Origin: Pseudomonadota bacterium
GTDB lineage: Bacteria > Pseudomonadota > Alphaproteobacteria > Puniceispirillales > Puniceispirillaceae
Length of the DNA: 64,000 nt
Reading direction: 5' to 3'
Assembly (NCBI GenBank): GCA_027620495.1
Contig: JAQCEA010000006.1
Coordinates: forward strand, 1 to 64,000
The position numbers were made by a program, and so were the translations under genes. Of the stretch, positions 9,224-20,529 are shown in pieces. The notes beneath the pieces were generated by a model. That model did not search any database. It was given only the letters and a program-made list of their open reading frames with translations, and was not told the DNA's origin. Position 1 is the stretch's first letter. Every line of letters begins with the position of its first letter.

Positions 9224-10597
9224 ATGATTGTTGTCACCCGCTTTGCGCCCTCGCCGACTGGATATCTTCACATTGGTGGCGCCCGTACAGCTTTGTTCAA
9301 CTGGCTATTTGCCCGGCATCACGGCGGCACTTATCTGCTGCGCATTGAAGATACCGATAAAGCCCGCTCCACCGATGCCGCGGTCGCGGCCATTCATGAT
9401 GGTCTGAACTGGTTGGGACTTGGCGGGGACAAACCAGCGGTCAGCCAGTCAGCCCAAAGCCAGCGTCATGCAGAGATCGCCGCCGAACTTGTCAATAAAG
9501 GGGCGGCCTATCGATGCTTTTTGGATGACGCTGAATTACAGGCCTTGCGCGCAGAATGTCAGGCAACCGGCGCCCCACTGCGATCACCGTGGCGCGATTT
9601 AGACCCGGCTGGCGCGCCTGACCGGCCATTTACGGTGCGCATGAAAATGCCATCAGATGGCAGCACCACAATCGAAGACGCCGTTCAAGGGGCCGTGACT
9701 ATTCAAAACAAGGTTCTGGATGATATGGTGATTTTGCGGGGTGACGGCAGTCCAACTTATATGCTGGCCGTTGTGGTTGACGACCATGACATGGGCATTA
9801 CCCATGTCATCCGCGGCGATGACCACCTGAATAACGCGTTCCGCCAGCTTATGGTGTATCGGGGTATGGGATGGCAAGCGCCTGTTTTTGCCCATATTCC
9901 ACTCATCCATGGCAGTGATGGCGCAAAATTATCCAAACGGCATAGCGCCCTTGGTGTTGATGCCTATCGTGACATGGGATTTTTGCCAGATGCTATGGTC
10001 AATTATCTATTGCGGCTTGGTTGGGGTCACGGTGATACCGAATTTTTCAGCCGAGAACAGGCCATTGCATTATTTTCGCTGGACAATGTTGGCAAATCGC
10101 CAGCCCGATTTGATCTTGAAAAGCTGCGCGGCGTGAATGCCCATTATCTGCAAAAGCTTGATGGTACGGCATTATATGATCTGATCGCGCCCCATATCAC
10201 CCCAACCAGCGCCTCTGCCAAAGACCGGGTGATTGCCCTGCTTCCGCTGTTAAAGGAGCGTGCTAAGACGCATCTTGATATTGTGCCTCTGCTTGGATAT
10301 CTGGTGCATGATGGCGCGCCAGACATGACCGAAGAGGCTGGCGCGTTGCTGAGTGATGATGCCAAAAGCACCCTGTTAAAGCTTGCCAACAATCTTTCCG
10401 GCACAAACTGGGAAAAGGATGATTTAAACAGCCAGATTCAAAGATTTTTGGAAGATAACGCGTTGAAAATGCGTGATATTGGTTTGCCATTGCGGGCGGC
10501 GATCACCGGCACAAAACAATCGCCATCTATCGTTGATATCATGGCGGTTCTTGGCGAGGCTGAAACGCTAGCGAGACTTCGTGTAGCTTGCAAATAA
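9224..10597 (+). CDS. gltX: Glutamate--tRNA ligase
   Basis: TRFAPSPTGYLHIGGARTALFNWLFAR HIGH region; DGAKLSKRH KMSKS-type motif. Confidence 0.97.
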   Translation: MIVVTRFAPSPTGYLHIGGARTALFNWLFARHHGGTYLLRIEDTDKARSTDAAVAAIHDGLNWLGLGGDKPAVSQSAQSQRHAEIAAELVNKGAAYRCFLDDAELQALRAECQATGAPLRSPWRDLDPAGAPDRPFTVRMKMPSDGSTTIEDAVQGAVTIQNKVLDDMVILRGDGSPTYMLAVVVDDHDMGITHVIRGDDHLNNAFRQLMVYRGMGWQAPVFAHIPLIHGSDGAKLSKRHSALGVDAYRDMGFLPDAMVNYLLRLGWGHGDTEFFSREQAIALFSLDNVGKSPARFDLEKLRGVNAHYLQKLDGTALYDLIAPHITPTSASAKDRVIALLPLLKERAKTHLDIVPLLGYLVHDGAPDMTEEAGALLSDDAKSTLLKLANNLSGTNWEKDDLNSQIQRFLEDNALKMRDIGLPLRAAITGTKQSPSIVDIMAVLGEAETLARLRVACK

Positions 10598-10697
10598 TAT
10601 GCGTTTGCGTTAAACCATTAAGGCGCAGGCGGATTGCTAAATCTGCACGACAGCCGATGTTTTATTCTTCAAACCGTATCTTAAAAGAGGTTCGCCA

Positions 10698-12005
10698 ATG
10701 GCCGACAGTCAAGTTTCTGAAAAAACTGTTACGCTGACAGACAACAGCACAGGAAAATCGGTAACACTGCCCGTCAGAGCCGGTACTATTGGCCCGGACG
10801 TTATTGATATTAGCAAGCTTTATGCAGAAACTGGCATGTTCACCTTTGACCCGGGCTATGGTGCCACCGGATCATGCGTATCGGGGCTAACCTATATTGA
10901 CGGTGAAGAAGGCATCTTGTTGCATCGTGGATATGCGATCGAGGATCTTGCCGAAAAGTCAGATTTCCTAGAGGTTGCCTATCTGCTGCTTGACGGTGAT
11001 CTGCCAACAGCCGAAGAAAAAGCTGCATTTGATACCGCCATCACCCGCCATACGATGGTGCATGAACAATTGTCGATCTTTTTGCGGGGATTCCGGCGTG
11101 ACGCCCACCCAATGGCCATTTTATGTGGGGTGACTGGCGCGCTGTCGGCCTTTTATCATGACTCGACCGATATTCACGACCCGCAACAGCGGATGATCGC
11201 GTCGCGTCGCTTGATTGCAAAAATGCCAACATTGGCGGCGATGGCCTATAAATATTCGCTTGGTCAGCCATTCAACTATCCGCGTAACAACCTATCCTAT
11301 GCCGAAAACTTTCTGTATATGTGTTTTGCTGTCCCAGCTGAAGAATATGTGGTTGACCCTATTCTGGCCGATGCGATGGATAAAATTTTGATCCTGCATG
11401 CGGATCATGAGCAAAATGCGTCAACATCAACAGTGCGGCTTGCGGGGTCATCTGGGGCCAATCCATTTGCCTGTATCGCCGCTGGTATTGCCTCATTGTG
11501 GGGACCAGCGCATGGCGGTGCGAACGAGGCCGTGTTGAATATGCTGAACGAAATCGGCCATAAAAAGAATATCCCTGAATATATCGAAAAAGCGCGTGAT
11601 CGTGATGATCCATTCCGGCTGTTTGGGTTTGGTCATCGTGTCTATAAAAACTTTGACCCACGCGCCAAAGTGTTGCGCAAAGCCTGTCATGACGTGCTTG
11701 GCAAGCTAGGCATTCATGACCCGCTTCTAGAATTGGCAATGGAACTCGAAAAGATTGCGATTGAGGATAGCTATTTCATTGAAAAGAAACTCTATCCGAA
11801 TGTAGATTTCTATTCGGGCATTATCCTCAAAGCCATGGGTTTCCCAACCTCAATGTTTACCGTGCTATTTGCTGTGGCGCGTACAACTGGCTGGATTGCG
11901 CAATGGAATGAAATGATCAAAGACCCGGCTCAGCGCATTGGTCGTCCACGCCAGCTTTATACCGGCCCCGAACAGCGTGCCTTTGTCGATCTTGCCAAAC
12001 GTTAA
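10698..12005 (+). CDS. gltA: Citrate synthase
   Basis: [33 protein letters not shown]...[47 protein letters not shown]...[16 protein letters not shown]. Confidence 0.98.
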   Translation: MADSQVSEKTVTLTDNSTGKSVTLPVRAGTIGPDVIDISKLYAETGMFTFDPGYGATGSCVSGLTYIDGEEGILLHRGYAIEDLAEKSDFLEVAYLLLDGDLPTAEEKAAFDTAITRHTMVHEQLSIFLRGFRRDAHPMAILCGVTGALSAFYHDSTDIHDPQQRMIASRRLIAKMPTLAAMAYKYSLGQPFNYPRNNLSYAENFLYMCFAVPAEEYVVDPILADAMDKILILHADHEQNASTSTVRLAGSSGANPFACIAAGIASLWGPAHGGANEAVLNMLNEIGHKKNIPEYIEKARDRDDPFRLFGFGHRVYKNFDPRAKVLRKACHDVLGKLGIHDPLLELAMELEKIAIEDSYFIEKKLYPNVDFYSGIILKAMGFPTSMFTVLFAVARTTGWIAQWNEMIKDPAQRIGRPRQLYTGPEQRAFVDLAKR

Positions 12006-13168
12006 TTGATCGTACGCGGTGCCGGCTCTAGCCATGTGGCGAGGGCATCGGTCACTAGCTTGTCAAATTGCCCGGCTTCACCCACAAGGCTGGTGCGTAA
12101 TTGCCGGGCCGTTTCATACGCATTTGATTTTGCTTGTGGGTCATTTAGAATGCGCGTCACTGCATTTGATAGCGCGGTGGCAGTAAAACGTTCCTGAAAT
12201 AAAAATGGATAGACCTCGCGCCGCAAAATTGCGTTTGGTAAGATCACCTTTTGCATATCAACAATCATCCGGCCACATGTGGCGCTGATCCACTCGGCCT
12301 TGTAACAGGCCACACCCGGCGCCCCATATAGTGCCGCTTCTAGCGTCACTGTCCCCGATGCCGCCATTACCGCGTCACAATTGGTTAGTGTGGCCGCCAG
12401 ATGCGAGTTACCATCAACGATCGTGATCGGTTTTCCCGCGCAAATCGAACCGATTTGATGGAGAAGCCGCGGCACCGCCGGCAGCGTAAAGACCGCTTTT
12501 GGATAGGCTTTGTGTAAAAGGTCTACCGCCGATAACATGGTAGGTAAAATATATTTGATTTCCGACTTGCGGCTGCCTGGCAAAATGGCAATCTGCGGCA
12601 TACTAGCTGGCAAGGTGGATGGCTGTTTTGCTGGTGCTTGTGGCTGGATGTCGAATGCTGCCGGGTGGCCAATAAAATGGCTGGTCAGCCCCAATGGGGC
12701 AAAATAATCTGGTTCAAACGGAAATAGACATAATAGCCCATCAAACACACGGGCAAATTTATGCCGCCGCCACATCCCCCACGCCCATACTGTTGGGGCA
12801 ACCGTGTGAATGATTGGGACCGACCACCCGGCACGCTGCATGCGGCCGCGCAATCGCGCCGCAAACCGAACCGAAAACCCCTTGGCATCTATGGTCAGGA
12901 CGAGTTGTGGTCGCTGTTGCATGACATATTCAACCAATTCATCAGCAAATACCGACAAGCTTCTGTAATTTTTTATAGCTTCGCCTAGGCCAATGACTGA
13001 TAACCGGTGCATTTCACCAACAGATTGCAGCCCTTCGGCGGTCATATAATCGCCGCCTAGCCCAACCCATTTCTGCTGACCGTAATGACCATTTACCGCC
13101 CGCATGATGCGGCTGGCCAATAGATCACCAGACGCCTCTCCCACCAGAATAAAAATGGGGGCCGTCAT
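12002..13168 (-). CDS. lpxB: Lipid-A-disaccharide synthase
   Basis: [19 protein letters not shown]...[12 protein letters not shown]...[19 protein letters not shown]...[21 protein letters not shown]; likely start [11 protein letters not shown] at 13168. Confidence 0.96.
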   Translation of the reverse strand: MTAPIFILVGEASGDLLASRIMRAVNGHYGQQKWVGLGGDYMTAEGLQSVGEMHRLSVIGLGEAIKNYRSLSVFADELVEYVMQQRPQLVLTIDAKGFSVRFAARLRGRMQRAGWSVPIIHTVAPTVWAWGMWRRHKFARVFDGLLCLFPFEPDYFAPLGLTSHFIGHPAAFDIQPQAPAKQPSTLPASMPQIAILPGSRKSEIKYILPTMLSAVDLLHKAYPKAVFTLPAVPRLLHQIGSICAGKPITIVDGNSHLAATLTNCDAVMAASGTVTLEAALYGAPGVACYKAEWISATCGRMIVDMQKVILPNAILRREVYPFLFQERFTATALSNAVTRILNDPQAKSNAYETARQLRTSLVGEAGQFDKLVTDALATWLEPAPRTIN

Positions 13169-13986
13169 GTGCCTGCCGTTGCTGATATGCCAACAAAACT
13201 CATGCCGTATTCTGTGCATATATCAGCCAGTTTTTGCAGATCATCAGCCAGCAAGACCGCGCCAGATTCGATGGCCAAAATATTAATCCGGGCGGCGGCG
13301 GCGGCCCGCATGGTCTCGGCACCAATAAACGGTGTGTCCAGCCGGTGATCCTGACCCGATTTTTGCATTTTTACAAATACCGCTGGTCCAGCATCTGTAT
13401 CGATCAAATCGGCTGAACGAGCAAGCATGGCCGATGTCCCCTCGGCGGCCTCAATCGCCAGAATGCGCCCGTTCTGCACGATAACAGACTGTCCTACATC
13501 GCACGCGCCCAATTTGTCCAAAATAGACATGCCAATCTCAATCAAGGCTTTGCCATGGTCATCAAGGCCCGGTCCAGCCACATGCCCAGATGGCATCGCA
13601 CGCCCCTCTAGAAACATGCTTACCGGCAACGTTTTGACCCCATGTTCAGCAAAAAATTGGCTAATCACCCGTAAAACCGAATCATCACCACGCTTGATTA
13701 GCTTGCCCAAAAGCTTCATGCCCGCCGCATCCGGCCGCAACGCACCAAGCGATGGCCAAACAACCTTGCCAACCATCACCATTTGGCGACAGTCATGATG
13801 GCTCAAAAAGCCTTGTATCTGTCCAATCGCGCCCAGTCTAACAGGCTGAACGGAAAAACCATCAAACACGGCGTCTGCTTGACCTTCAATGGGAAAGACA
13901 ACCACATCATAGCCTTGTTCATTAGCTGCCCGCGCAACCTGAAGCGGCAAATTTCCCTGCCCGGCAATTATGGCAAGACGCGTCAT
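13165..13986 (-). CDS. lpxI: UDP-2,3-diacylglucosamine pyrophosphatase LpxI (DUF1009)
   Basis: LAIIAGQGNLPLQVARAANEQGYDV...; position between lpxA and lpxB as in other Alphaproteobacteria; DTPFIGAETMRAAAAARINILAIESG C-terminus. Confidence 0.93.
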   Translation of the reverse strand: MTRLAIIAGQGNLPLQVARAANEQGYDVVVFPIEGQADAVFDGFSVQPVRLGAIGQIQGFLSHHDCRQMVMVGKVVWPSLGALRPDAAGMKLLGKLIKRGDDSVLRVISQFFAEHGVKTLPVSMFLEGRAMPSGHVAGPGLDDHGKALIEIGMSILDKLGACDVGQSVIVQNGRILAIEAAEGTSAMLARSADLIDTDAGPAVFVKMQKSGQDHRLDTPFIGAETMRAAAAARINILAIESGAVLLADDLQKLADICTEYGMSFVGISATAGT

Positions 13987-14007
13987 ATTGTCTCCTGCCC
14001 ACCCTGT

Positions 14008-14805
14008 TTACGGACGCTTATAGGATTGGCACACCCCATTGCGGCCCGCCATGCTGATAAATTCAAACACAGCATCATATTCAGCCGTTCCTGAAAACCG
14101 TTCCTCGGCCGCCGCAAGTCGTGTCGCAAACAACCCGCCGCCGCGGATCAAATTGCGAAACAAATCGCGCAGCCCGGTGATGATTTCAGGCGAAAACCCG
14201 CGCCTTTCAAGACCAATCACATTAATACCGCTCAATGTCGCCCGATTACCAGCAGCAATTGCATAAGGAATCACATCCGCATCAACAAGGCTATGCGCCC
14301 CAATCATCGCATGATCCCCCACCCGGCACCATTGCTGAACCGCTGCAAATCCACCAAGCATCACATGATCACCAATCTTTACATGGCCACCAAGCGCGGC
14401 ATTGTTCGTAAAAATAACATTATTTCCAACCGCACAATCATGTGCCACATGCGCCCCGGCAAAAAATAGCCCATTGTCACCAACAACCGTTTTCATGGCA
14501 TCAATGGCGGTGCCCGGATGCATCGTCACATGTTCGCGGATTACACAATTTTTACCGATATGTAGTTCTGACCTTTCACCATCATAGCGGGTGTGTTGAG
14601 GCGCGCCTCCTAGCATGGCGAATGGAAACACCTCGCATCCCGCACCAACAAAGGTGCACCCATCAATTACAACATGGCTATGTAGCTTTACACCGTCACC
14701 AATTGTTACATCTGGGCCAATCACGCTATAGGCGCCAATGGACACATCGCTACCAAGTTTTGCCGCACCGTCAATGATCGCCGTTGGATGAATCGTTTGT
14801 GTCAT
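14008..14805 (-). CDS. lpxA: UDP-N-acetylglucosamine O-acyltransferase
   Basis: Hexapeptide repeats; IHPTAIIDGAAKLGSDVSIGAYSVIGPDVTIGDG...GLERRGFSPE. Confidence 0.97.
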   Translation of the reverse strand: MTQTIHPTAIIDGAAKLGSDVSIGAYSVIGPDVTIGDGVKLHSHVVIDGCTFVGAGCEVFPFAMLGGAPQHTRYDGERSELHIGKNCVIREHVTMHPGTAIDAMKTVVGDNGLFFAGAHVAHDCAVGNNVIFTNNAALGGHVKIGDHVMLGGFAAVQQWCRVGDHAMIGAHSLVDADVIPYAIAAGNRATLSGINVIGLERRGFSPEIITGLRDLFRNLIRGGGLFATRLAAAEERFSGTAEYDAVFEFISMAGRNGVCQSYKRP

Positions 14806-14808
14806 GAT

Positions 14809-15273
14809 CTAACGGTCCGGGTCTACAATCATTGCGCCAAAATCAGCTTCAGCAATAAGCTTGCCATCAACCGAAGCTTTTCCGGTAAATTTCCACAACG
14901 GTCCTTTGTTTGTATTCTTGACCACATGCAGTTTGACAACATCACCAGGCCGCACGGGTTGGCGAAATCTTGCCTTTTCAACAGTGGTAAAGAAAACAAG
15001 TTTGCCTGTGGTTAGATCAGGTATCGTGGCGGCCACCATAACCGATGCTGTCTGGGCAAGGGCCTCAACAATCAAGACTCCGGGCATCACCGGAAAATCG
15101 GGAAAATGTCCGACAAAATAGGGTTCGTTACCGCTGACCATTTTAATACCGGTGGCTTCGCTGTCCAAAACGACATGTTCAACCCGGTCGATCAGCAAAA
15201 ACGGCGCTCGATGCGGGATCAGTTTCTTAATCCGGTCAATATTAATAACCTCAATCACATCTGACATATCCAC
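14809..15273 (-). CDS. fabZ: 3-hydroxyacyl-ACP dehydratase FabZ
   Basis: IKKLIPHRAPFLLIDRVEHV...GNEPYFVGHFPDFPVMPGVLIVEALAQTASV. Confidence 0.97.
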   Translation of the reverse strand: MDMSDVIEVINIDRIKKLIPHRAPFLLIDRVEHVVLDSEATGIKMVSGNEPYFVGHFPDFPVMPGVLIVEALAQTASVMVAATIPDLTTGKLVFFTTVEKARFRQPVRPGDVVKLHVVKNTNKGPLWKFTGKASVDGKLIAEADFGAMIVDPDR

Positions 15274-15318
15274 ACCCCTTCTACCCTATCTTTATTTTTC
15301 ATTGCGTTTCATTTCGGT

Positions 15319-16347
15319 TCACTGTTTTTTTCGGGACATCCCAGATGGTTTTGACAAACGCCGTAACGCCGCACGTTCGCGCCAATACTGCCCAGCCTCG
15401 ATCGCCGGAAACCCGGCCATTTGGGTATGTGGTGCCACATCCTTGGTTACACCACTTCGCGCGGTCAATACAGCACCATCGCCGATTGTCACATGCTGTG
15501 CAATCCCTACCTGCCCACCTATTTGCACATCTGCGCCAATCTTAACACTGCCAGAAATGCCGCATTGTCCCGCTATAATCGACCGATCGCCAATCTGCAC
15601 ATTATGCGCAATATGGCACATGTTATCGATCATCACAGATCGGCCAAGCACGGTATCGCCAAGACTGCCCCGATCAATCGCACATTGACTGCCAATGCCG
15701 CATCCATCACCAATGCGCACAATGCCGACATGTGGCAGGCGAATGGCACCATCCTTTGTCATTTCAAACCCAAAGCCGCTATCACCAATGACTGTACCCG
15801 CCCCAATGGTGACATGGCTGGCAATATCGCAATGCGATAAAACACTATTCGCCCCGATATGACAGTTTGCGCCAATTACCACACCAGACTGAATCACAGC
15901 CCCGGCATCAATAACGCTCCTGGCACCGATCACAACGCCGCTATCAACAGACGCTTTTGGATGGATTTGCGCTGACCGATCAATAGAGGTTTTGTTCGAT
16001 TCCGGTTCAGCCGCCTGCACAATCATTTCAAGCGCGGCGGCAAAGGATCTGCGCGGGTGATCGACAATCAGGATCGTTTGCTGACTCTCCAATTTGGCAA
16101 GTTGGGCAAGTTGGGCCGCAATATCGGCGGTTGTGATGAGAATGGCACCAGCCACAGGCACGCTATCTACTTGTGGCCCGGCGCTCTGATAGGTCACATC
16201 GCCTTTTCCTGCCATGGGCAGTGGCGCAACCCCGGTGATGATCTGGTCTTTGTTACCGCCGCTGATCGACGCGCCAAGATGGGTAGCAAGGTCAACCGCG
16301 CTGATGCCCTCAACAATACGGAAAAATCTAGGATCGACCGGCATCAA
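15319..16347 (-). CDS. lpxD: UDP-3-O-(3-hydroxymyristoyl)glucosamine N-acyltransferase
   Basis: Hexapeptide repeats with GDSGFGFEMTKDGAIRLPHVGIVRIGDGCGIGSQCAIDRGSLGDTVLG, typical of LpxD. Confidence 0.96.
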   Translation of the reverse strand: MMPVDPRFFRIVEGISAVDLATHLGASISGGNKDQIITGVAPLPMAGKGDVTYQSAGPQVDSVPVAGAILITTADIAAQLAQLAKLESQQTILIVDHPRRSFAAALEMIVQAAEPESNKTSIDRSAQIHPKASVDSGVVIGARSVIDAGAVIQSGVVIGANCHIGANSVLSHCDIASHVTIGAGTVIGDSGFGFEMTKDGAIRLPHVGIVRIGDGCGIGSQCAIDRGSLGDTVLGRSVMIDNMCHIAHNVQIGDRSIIAGQCGISGSVKIGADVQIGGQVGIAQHVTIGDGAVLTARSGVTKDVAPHTQMAGFPAIEAGQYWRERAALRRLSKPSGMSRKKQ

Positions 16348-16355
16348 ACCACCGC

Positions 16356-16958
16356 CTATTGAGACTGCGGTTCTTGCACTTGAATTTCTATACGTGCATT
16401 TTTGGTGCGCTCATTCAGACGGGTTAGCACCTCATCCGAAATATTGAGATGCGGCAGGAAAATCAGGCTTGCATCACGGTTTAACACCAAATCGAGATTC
16501 ATGTCTCTGGCGATTTCAGTGATGATTGACAAGGCTTCGGCACGGATATCTGACTGGGCTTTTTGATACGCGTTATCAATGGCTTGTCTTTTTCTCTGAA
16601 TATCTTGCTGGAGCTGTGTTACGCGCGCCTGAAAGGCTTTGATTTGCCGGTCATACTCATCAGCTGAGAGCAGTTCGCGCTTTGACATCAAATCTCTCTC
16701 AGTTTGCTGTAGTTCAGCTTCAACAAGACTAAATTCATCCTGAAATTTTTGTCTTTGTGTATCGAGAAGTTCGCGTACTTTTACATTGGCATCGGCTGCC
16801 CGCAAAATGCCATTCAAATCAGCAAGACCGATACGCTGCACCTCCATTGACGGTGATGACGGTGCTGGTTCAGTTGCAGATTGCGCCAAGACGGCTGGCA
16901 TGCCCAAGACAAGATAGCTGCATAGTGCCGCAAAAAGAGGAAAGCCATATATTTTCAT
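16356..16958 (-). CDS. OmpH/Skp family periplasmic chaperone
   Basis: Signal-peptide-like N-terminus, coiled-coil ELQQTERDLMSKRELLSADEYDRQIKAFQARVTQLQQDIQRKRQAIDNAYQKAQSDI; between bamA and lpxD. Confidence 0.9.
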   Translation of the reverse strand: MKIYGFPLFAALCSYLVLGMPAVLAQSATEPAPSSPSMEVQRIGLADLNGILRAADANVKVRELLDTQRQKFQDEFSLVEAELQQTERDLMSKRELLSADEYDRQIKAFQARVTQLQQDIQRKRQAIDNAYQKAQSDIRAEALSIITEIARDMNLDLVLNRDASLIFLPHLNISDEVLTRLNERTKNARIEIQVQEPQSQ

Positions 16959-19241
16959 TTACAGTCTCGTGCCAATAGAGAATTGGAAAGTTTTTGTGTT
17001 GTCGTGGCTTTGTTCCGTCAAAGGCTTTGCCCAATAAAATGACAGCGGACCAATCACCGTGTTCCACAAGATACCAAAGCCAAGGCTGCTCCGCATGGTT
17101 TTATCATCAGGCTTTGTCACACCAGATGGAAAATCAGTTGCCCATACAGACCCAAAGTCGGAAAACACTGTCCATCTCACACCAGCATCTTTGGTTACAC
17201 CAAGATTTGATACGACTTCAACAGTGCCGCTATAAATGTTGTTACCACCAACAGCACCGCCCGACCCTGTATCACGTGGCCCAATACCGTTTGAGTCAAA
17301 CCCGCGTACGTCCCGGCCGCCAAGGAAAAATCTTTCTGACTGTGTGACATCGTCACCAAGACCGCTGATATGCCCCACCCGGCCTTTCACGCCCAAGACC
17401 AGTGATTTAAATAAATAAGGTTTGTAATACCCACCGCGCAGGTTTGAGCGCAGGAAATTCATATCACCGCCGACCCCGGAAAAGGTTTCTGAAATCTCAG
17501 TGAAAAACCCTTCGGTCGGGTCAAAGCGGCTGTCCCGCGTATCTCTGCCGATGGTGTAGCTAACGGCAGATTTCAACAGTGATTTTCCATTTTCACCAGT
17601 GACAGATGTCGCCGACGTTGCTGTATTGGTGATTTTTGACGTGGAGATGCCGTAAGTGACACTATGATACACATCATTCGCCGCATTAAACCGCGCCCCC
17701 AAATCAACACCAGTCCGGTTGGCTGAGGTATTATTCGCCGTTGATTTGGTCTTAAATACATCGATACTACCAGTTAGGTCACGGCCGAAAAGATAGGGTT
17801 GCGTCAAACCAAATACAAAATCTGTTTGCGTATCAGATGTGCTGATCGATGCACTGGCCCGGCGACCCGTTCCTAGAAAGTTACGTTCATTTATACCAAG
17901 CGTCAGGCTTGTTTTGTCCAAAGATGAATAGCCAACGCCAATCGAGAAATCACCTGTTGACTGTTCTTCAACGGTAACTCTGGTGATGGTTTGGTCGGCA
18001 TCGCTTCCCCTGATATTTTGCACATCAACTTTGCTGAAATAGCCGAGATTACGCACATTTCTGACGGAACGATCCAGTTTTAGTTGGTTAAATGCATCCC
18101 CTTCAACCAGTTCAAATTCACGCCTGATAACGCTATCCAGCGTTCTTGTATTATCAATAAATTCAATACGTTCCACAAAATTACGGCGCGCCTGACCTAT
18201 TGTGATAGCAATATCAAGCGTGCCTGTTGCCGGATCTGTCTTAATCTCTGGCGTAACATCAACAAAGGCATAGCCAAAAACCCCAAGTTGATTGGAAATA
18301 TCCAGCAACCCCTGTTCAAGCCGGCGCACGTCGTACCAGTTATCATCGCCAAATGTCATCAGGCTTTTAAGAGAGTCGAGATCGATATTTTCAATCTCAC
18401 TGGTCATATCGATGTTGTTGACTTTATAGCGGACCCCCTCGTCAATCAGAAAGGTGATGGCAAAGCCGCTACGGTCGGGCAGCAAACCGCCACGCGCCCG
18501 CGATACATTGATATCAGCATAGCCACGCGAGAGATAATATTGACGCAAAAGCCGCACGTCATAATCCAAACGCCCTTCATCATATTTGTCGTTTGGCGTT
18601 AAAAATGCCCACCAGCGCTGTTCCCGGCTGACAATGGCCTGACCAAGCGCCCGATCGCTGAAATTTTGATTGCCAGAAAACACGATAGAGTTGATTTTGA
18701 TCAGCGGCCCCTCATCAACCTCAAACACAAGATCAACACGATTTTCGTCTAGCTCAATGATTTTGGGTTCAACAACCGCAGCAAAACGGCCACTCGCGCG
18801 GTAAACATCAAGAAGCTTTGCTGCCGCACCTAACGCAACCTGACGGTTATAAATTCGGCGCGGTTGTACATCGATGATCTCGAGCAATCGTTCATCGGTG
18901 ATGACATCATTACCTTCAATATTGACCCTGTTTATGATCGGATTTTCGACGATTGTAACGGTCAATACCGACCCATCTAGATCCAGCTTTATGTCTTTAA
19001 ACAAATTGGTCGCAAATAAACGTTCCAATGACTGGCTCAGCCCGCCTTGTGATACAACATCACCAATCTGCACTGGCAAATACGACAAGACTGTGCCTTC
19101 AGCAACGCGCCGGTTGCCAGTAACGTTAATGCCGGTAATACGCACTTGTTCCGTTGTGGCTTGCGCCTGAACCGGCATCACATTGTAATAAATAGAAAAA
19201 ATGCAAAAAGCTATAAAGGCTATCGATAATTTGCGCATCAA
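16959..19241 (-). CDS. bamA: Outer membrane protein assembly factor BamA
   Basis: Repeated POTRA-like domains and C-terminal barrel with SERFFLGGRDVRGFDSNGIGPRD and terminal FQFSIGTRL. Confidence 0.97.
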   Translation of the reverse strand: MMRKLSIAFIAFCIFSIYYNVMPVQAQATTEQVRITGINVTGNRRVAEGTVLSYLPVQIGDVVSQGGLSQSLERLFATNLFKDIKLDLDGSVLTVTIVENPIINRVNIEGNDVITDERLLEIIDVQPRRIYNRQVALGAAAKLLDVYRASGRFAAVVEPKIIELDENRVDLVFEVDEGPLIKINSIVFSGNQNFSDRALGQAIVSREQRWWAFLTPNDKYDEGRLDYDVRLLRQYYLSRGYADINVSRARGGLLPDRSGFAITFLIDEGVRYKVNNIDMTSEIENIDLDSLKSLMTFGDDNWYDVRRLEQGLLDISNQLGVFGYAFVDVTPEIKTDPATGTLDIAITIGQARRNFVERIEFIDNTRTLDSVIRREFELVEGDAFNQLKLDRSVRNVRNLGYFSKVDVQNIRGSDADQTITRVTVEEQSTGDFSIGVGYSSLDKTSLTLGINERNFLGTGRRASASISTSDTQTDFVFGLTQPYLFGRDLTGSIDVFKTKSTANNTSANRTGVDLGARFNAANDVYHSVTYGISTSKITNTATSATSVTGENGKSLLKSAVSYTIGRDTRDSRFDPTEGFFTEISETFSGVGGDMNFLRSNLRGGYYKPYLFKSLVLGVKGRVGHISGLGDDVTQSERFFLGGRDVRGFDSNGIGPRDTGSGGAVGGNNIYSGTVEVVSNLGVTKDAGVRWTVFSDFGSVWATDFPSGVTKPDDKTMRSSLGFGILWNTVIGPLSFYWAKPLTEQSHDNTKTFQFSIGTRL

Positions 19242-19378
19242 CTGTCCTAATATACTATGGCCGGGTCATCACTATATGTGAAAACTATAGTCCGGCTAAA
19301 ACAATCGTGAAAGCCAAACTTGCCGAAAGACAACGCTTTTGGCGTTGTTTTTCCAAAATGATTTACCCATGGACACGA

Positions 19379-20464
19379 TCAGGCGGAAATTAACCGCATC
19401 AAATCTGCAACAACCAAAAATAGCGTCAGCCCCATCAAAATAGCGATCCCCCCACGCATTAAGCCAGCTTGCACCCAAATAGGTAGGGGTTTCCCAAAGA
19501 TTGCTTCCCACAGGAAAAACGTCAAATGCCCTCCATCAAGTGCCGGTACTGGCAAAAGATTAATCAGACCCAAATTGATTGAAATGACAGCCGTTAACAA
19601 GATAAACGGCACGATTCCCTGATTAAGGACAGTGCCGGAAATTTCCGCAATTCGAACCGGGCCACCAACCTCTCCTTGCTGCATATCACCAGTGATGGCA
19701 CGGCCAAGCCCGCGCACAATCATAATCGACATATGAAACGCATCTGATGTTGCCGCAACAATTGCTGCGCTTGGACCAAGGCGGCTAAACTCACCCGTTG
19801 GAATTGACGTAACCCCTAAAATCCCGATATTGATTTGCAATTGTTTGTTAAATTGCGATTGCGGCGTCACATCAACTGCTAAATGCCGACCATTTCTCAG
19901 CAACACAAATTGCAGAGTCTTGCCCGGGCTTTCCACAACAAGGCCGCGCATATCATCAAAATTGCGGATATCAATGCCGTCAATTTCAATGACTTTATCA
20001 CCTGGCTGCAAACCGGCCTCTGCCGCCGGCATATCTGGCATAACATCGCCAATAACAGCGGGGATAATTTGCTTGCCAACCGACATATAAACGGCTGCGA
20101 ATAGCGCAATGCCCAAAATAAAATTCGCCGCCGGCCCGGCCGCCACAATCGCCATACGCCAATACAGCCCGGCACCGGCAAAGCTGCCAGACTGCTGGGG
20201 CGCATGTGATGCCGGCGTGCTTGCCGCATCATCGTCGCCGCGCATTTTCACATAGCCGCCAAGCGGAATGGCCGCAATGCGCCATCTGGTGCCTGTTTTT
20301 GCCGTCCAGCCGTAAATCTCTGGACCAAAGCCAACAGAAAACACATCAACGATAACGCCTGCCTTACGCGCCACCCAGTAATGTCCCAATTCATGGATGA
20401 ACACGACTGGCGTGATCAGCAGCAAAAACCCTAAAATTAAATCGGCTGCGCCTAAATCTGGCAT
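19379..20464 (-). CDS. rseP: RIP metalloprotease RseP
   Basis: VVFIHELGHYWVARKAGV (HExxH), PDZ segment GLQPGDKVIEIDG, NLLPVPALDGGHL. Confidence 0.96.
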   Translation of the reverse strand: MPDLGAADLILGFLLLITPVVFIHELGHYWVARKAGVIVDVFSVGFGPEIYGWTAKTGTRWRIAAIPLGGYVKMRGDDDAASTPASHAPQQSGSFAGAGLYWRMAIVAAGPAANFILGIALFAAVYMSVGKQIIPAVIGDVMPDMPAAEAGLQPGDKVIEIDGIDIRNFDDMRGLVVESPGKTLQFVLLRNGRHLAVDVTPQSQFNKQLQINIGILGVTSIPTGEFSRLGPSAAIVAATSDAFHMSIMIVRGLGRAITGDMQQGEVGGPVRIAEISGTVLNQGIVPFILLTAVISINLGLINLLPVPALDGGHLTFFLWEAIFGKPLPIWVQAGLMRGGIAILMGLTLFLVVADLMRLISA

Positions 20465-20529
20465 GGCATTATCCCTCTAAAACTCATTTATTTACGCCGC
20501 GCTTTCTATAACGAATGAGAGTAGCGCAG

